A stretch of DNA of 53,303 bases from Candidatus Bathyarchaeota archaeon (GTDB taxonomy: Archaea; Thermoproteota; Bathyarchaeia; Bathyarchaeales; Bathycorpusculaceae): the NCBI GenBank assembly GCA_003165195.1, contig PLSP01000097.1, forward strand, positions 9,788 to 63,090. Reading direction: 5' to 3'. Below, piece after piece: positions 51,440-53,303 of the stretch. Numbering within the stretch: the first letter of the stretch is position 1; every line of letters begins with the position of its first letter. A model generated the notes under the pieces. It was given only the letters and a program-made list of their open reading frames with translations, had not been told where the DNA came from and did no database searches. Made by a program: the position numbers and the translations under genes.

Positions 51440-51760
51440 TCAAGCTAATGTTTCTTTAACCGCCCTTACTTTGTCATTCATTGAGCGAGCTTTGTCTTTT
51501 CGGTCGTCAATTCGCAGGGTTGAGGACACTCTCTGCACACCCAAGGCGAAGAGAGCTTTATGAGATTGACGGACAGCCTCAAAGATGGTGTCTAAACTTT
51601 CCGCCTCAAGAATCGTCCCCATAGCCGTAACCTCAAAGTTCAAATTCTTGACTTTGCGCAATGCCTCCACCGCTTCAGCCACATAATGGCTCAGGCTGGT
51701 TCCAGATTGCCCCAACGGAATAATGCTGAATTCAGCAATAACTACTTGATTTTTTCCCAT
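51440..51760 (-). CDS. MTH1187/YkoF-family thiamine-binding protein
   Basis: 106 residues: VIAEFSIIPLGQSGTSLSHYVAEAVEALRKV, then FEVTAMGTILEAESLDTIFEAVRQSHKAL and VSSTLRIDDRKD. The ferredoxin-like strand-helix-strand layout matches the MTH1187/YqgV family, which binds thiamine or related compounds. It likely acts as a small oligomer in the cytoplasm. It is the second gene in a leftward group with the GDT1 transporter. Confidence 0.88.
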   Translation of the reverse strand: MGKNQVVIAEFSIIPLGQSGTSLSHYVAEAVEALRKVKNLNFEVTAMGTILEAESLDTIFEAVRQSHKALFALGVQRVSSTLRIDDRKDKARSMNDKVRAVKETLA

Positions 51761-51802
51761 TAAAACCCCATCAAAAAGATGGACTATTTGGGATTTAAGG
51801 TT

Positions 51803-52507
51803 TTAATCACGCATGCTTGAGTTGCTTTCGTTTTTTTGTGTTTTCGGCCTTGTTGCTACAAAAGCCATTATAGAAAACGAAAACGCAGCTAACCCCAGCA
51901 AAACAGCCGCTATGTAAATCAAACCGACCTTGCCCAAAAGGATCTGATACACACCCACTAATCCGAATACAACAAAGGTGACCGCTGAAATCCACTTCAA
52001 AAGTCTCTGCTCAATACGCCTGCAAAACACTACACCGATAACTATGGCTATCCCGTCAGCTACCAGCATGCCCAGTGTTGCCCCAGCTAAGACGCCTATG
52101 GGGTTTTGGTATTGAACTGCTAAACTTAGCGTGGTAAGCTGGGTTTTGTCGCCGAACTCCGCCAGAAAAAATGCTAAGGCTATGGCTGCAACTACGCCAA
52201 ATCGGGAAGTTTTCAGCGTTTCCTGTTTTGCTTTTTCCTTCCTCAGCGTCCAGAGCCCAAACCCGATAAAAGAGATGGACGCAGCTAGCGAAATCGCGTC
52301 AATAGGAACTATTTCTGTGAGCACTTGGCCTAGGACAATAACAATAGCAAAGTTTGCAATGGTTGACAAAAAAACTGCCACGAGCACTTTTAAGGGGCTA
52401 TATTTTGCGGCAAACGTCATTGCTATAAACTGGGTTTTATCCCCCATCTCCGCCAACACAACAAGCAGAAAAGCCGCGGAAAACGCGGCTAAACTCACAA
52501 CAATCAA
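51803..52507 (-). CDS. GDT1/UPF0016 (TMEM165) cation transporter
   Basis: 234 residues, about six to seven helices. The two signature motifs are AEMGDKTQ (19-26) and AEFGDKTQ (about 114-121), related by an internal duplication. Members export Mn2+ or exchange Ca2+/Mn2+ for protons. The substrate is inferred from the family. The start overlaps the stop of the metallohydrolase gene by four bases, so the two are co-transcribed. Confidence 0.93.
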   Translation of the reverse strand: MIVVSLAAFSAAFLLVVLAEMGDKTQFIAMTFAAKYSPLKVLVAVFLSTIANFAIVIVLGQVLTEIVPIDAISLAASISFIGFGLWTLRKEKAKQETLKTSRFGVVAAIALAFFLAEFGDKTQLTTLSLAVQYQNPIGVLAGATLGMLVADGIAIVIGVVFCRRIEQRLLKWISAVTFVVFGLVGVYQILLGKVGLIYIAAVLLGLAAFSFSIMAFVATRPKTQKNESNSSMRD

Positions 52508-53303
52508 GGCGTCTCATCCATCAAGGGCGGCTTAGCGATTTCTGGGTTCTTTAACGTTTTCATCCACCGCCGAAATTCCAATGTGGGAGGATGGTCGCGG
52601 TATAGCTGTTGGCGTTTGGATTCAAGAAAGTTATTTGGCGTACCCATATACTCTGCCGCCGTTAAGACACCGTGCCTTGTCCTTGCTGCGTGCTCAAATA
52701 CCGATGCCATCTTTTGATGCCAATTCTCATCTCTCAAAGCATGATGTTCCAAAATCACCAACGGAACCGCTTCAACAATGCGCTCCAAATTACGTAGACC
52801 CTGCTCAAGCTGTGCTATGTCAACTCGGAAGCCGCCCAGATAAAGCGGCGGACCACCCAACATAATCATGGAGGGTGCCTCCTTCAAAATCAGATCCAGC
52901 GTATGAATTGACATTGGACCTTGAATATCAGGTGCAAACATGAACCGCTCGCCTCCGCATTCAACAGTCGCCATAACCACCCAACCCAACATAGAATCCT
53001 CGGATCCATGGGCCACTGCCTCAGAAAAACGTAGCAAGGTTGAACCGAAACTAAAAGTTTTTCCATCTGCCACATCCACGGTTTTGGCGTATTTACCGCC
53101 TGTTCTTTGAAACATGAATGCACGTTGACGCTGGCTGGCATTGATATTTTCTTTGGAGTTTTTAGCGAGCACCTTTTTGCCTTGATAGATTTGCCGCGCT
53201 GTTTCACAGGCCTCTGTCCAGTTTACCACCCAATCCTCAAACGAAGGTGTGTGGTGGTCGAAATGGTAGTGACTAATAGTTGTGACCTGCGCCCTGTCAG
53301 CTC
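52504..53303 (-). CDS. UPF0282-type metallo-beta-lactamase-fold hydrolase (N-terminus outside the window)
   Basis: The frame stays open to the right edge. Residues before the GTG at 53229 read VTTISHYHFDHHTPSFEDW, which contain the HxHxDH zinc motif, so the real gene starts beyond the window. The rest includes FMFAPDIQGP, LGGPPLYL and LEHHALRD, which carry further likely metal ligands. The pattern fits archaeal UPF0282 proteins of unknown substrate. It is the first visible gene of a leftward unit with the GDT1 transporter. Confidence 0.88.
   Translation of the reverse strand, partial: ADRAQVTTISHYHFDHHTPSFEDWVVNWTEACETARQIYQGKKVLAKNSKENINASQRQRAFMFQRTGGKYAKTVDVADGKTFSFGSTLLRFSEAVAHGSEDSMLGWVVMATVECGGERFMFAPDIQGPMSIHTLDLILKEAPSMIMLGGPPLYLGGFRVDIAQLEQGLRNLERIVEAVPLVILEHHALRDENWHQKMASVFEHAARTRHGVLTAAEYMGTPNNFLESKRQQLYRDHPPTLEFRRWMKTLKNPEIAKPPLMDETP

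Noticed and set aside
52581-52865. ORF of 94 residues opposite the UPF0282-type gene
   Set aside because: Shadow frame of a gene with clear metal-ligand motifs.

Overview
The window is archaeal chromosome, most likely from the Thermoproteota (TACK) side and in style closest to Bathyarchaeia. This is inferred from gene content; no marker gene was placed on a tree. The markers are a class II HMG-CoA reductase and a UbiA-type geranylgeranylglyceryl-phosphate transferase for ether lipids, an archaeal tRNA-guanine transglycosylase, an SmAP with a C-terminal extension, a PAC2 protein, a beta-CASP RNase, an ESCRT-III/CdvB protein, a presenilin-like protease and many small winged-helix proteins. TTG and GTG starts are common. 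TATA-like boxes and short leaders are visible. I found no rRNA, tRNA or CRISPR array.

Left part (1-15 kb): a histidine kinase cut by the window edge, HMG-CoA reductase and an ADP-forming acyl-CoA synthetase beta subunit are followed by a type IV pilus operon (3.15-14.94 kb). The operon holds an assembly ATPase, a double-domain TadC/FlaJ membrane protein, a class III signal pilin, three proteins with a hydrophobic N-terminal helix, a 1169-residue pilin-headed surface protein and an aspartic prepilin peptidase.

Housekeeping part (15-37 kb): PfkB kinase, a GlmM-GlmU-like pair for sugar nucleotides, SmAP, PAC2, TGT, wHTH, RelE-like protein, PHP phosphoesterase, beta-CASP RNase, presenilin-like protease, YchF GTPase, a secreted sedolisin with a long Pro/Thr/Ser stalk, MBL hydrolase, MFS exporter, a ParB-like protein with a zinc ribbon, UbiA prenyltransferase and ESCRT-III.

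Accessory part (about 37.2-46.1 kb): this looks like an integrated plasmid- or virus-like element. It has a tyrosine integrase, a regulator facing a 17-bp palindromic operator, small genes, an SF3/D5-like replicative ATPase, a repeat-rich non-coding block that could be its origin, an HTH gene, a GNAT toxin with a 46-residue antitoxin-like partner, and a string of unknown small proteins including a SWIM zinc finger. Both end points are undefined. At 47,141-47,455 lies a 315-bp insertion with 22-bp terminal inverted repeats and a 9-bp target duplication. It carries one small gene and has cut the end off a small membrane-protein gene.

Right part (47.8-53.3 kb): small conserved-looking genes, two HTH proteins, a MinD/ParA ATPase, a degenerate MobA-like nucleotidyltransferase, Hsp20, an MTH1187-type thiamine-binding protein, a GDT1/UPF0016 transporter and a UPF0282-type metallohydrolase cut by the right edge.

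The most unusual feature is a set of short repeat arrays with a helical (10-bp) period in four non-coding stretches, two chromosomal (16.5 and 19.6 kb) and two in the element (41.9-42.2 and 43.2-43.3 kb). The clearest has nine consecutive decamers.
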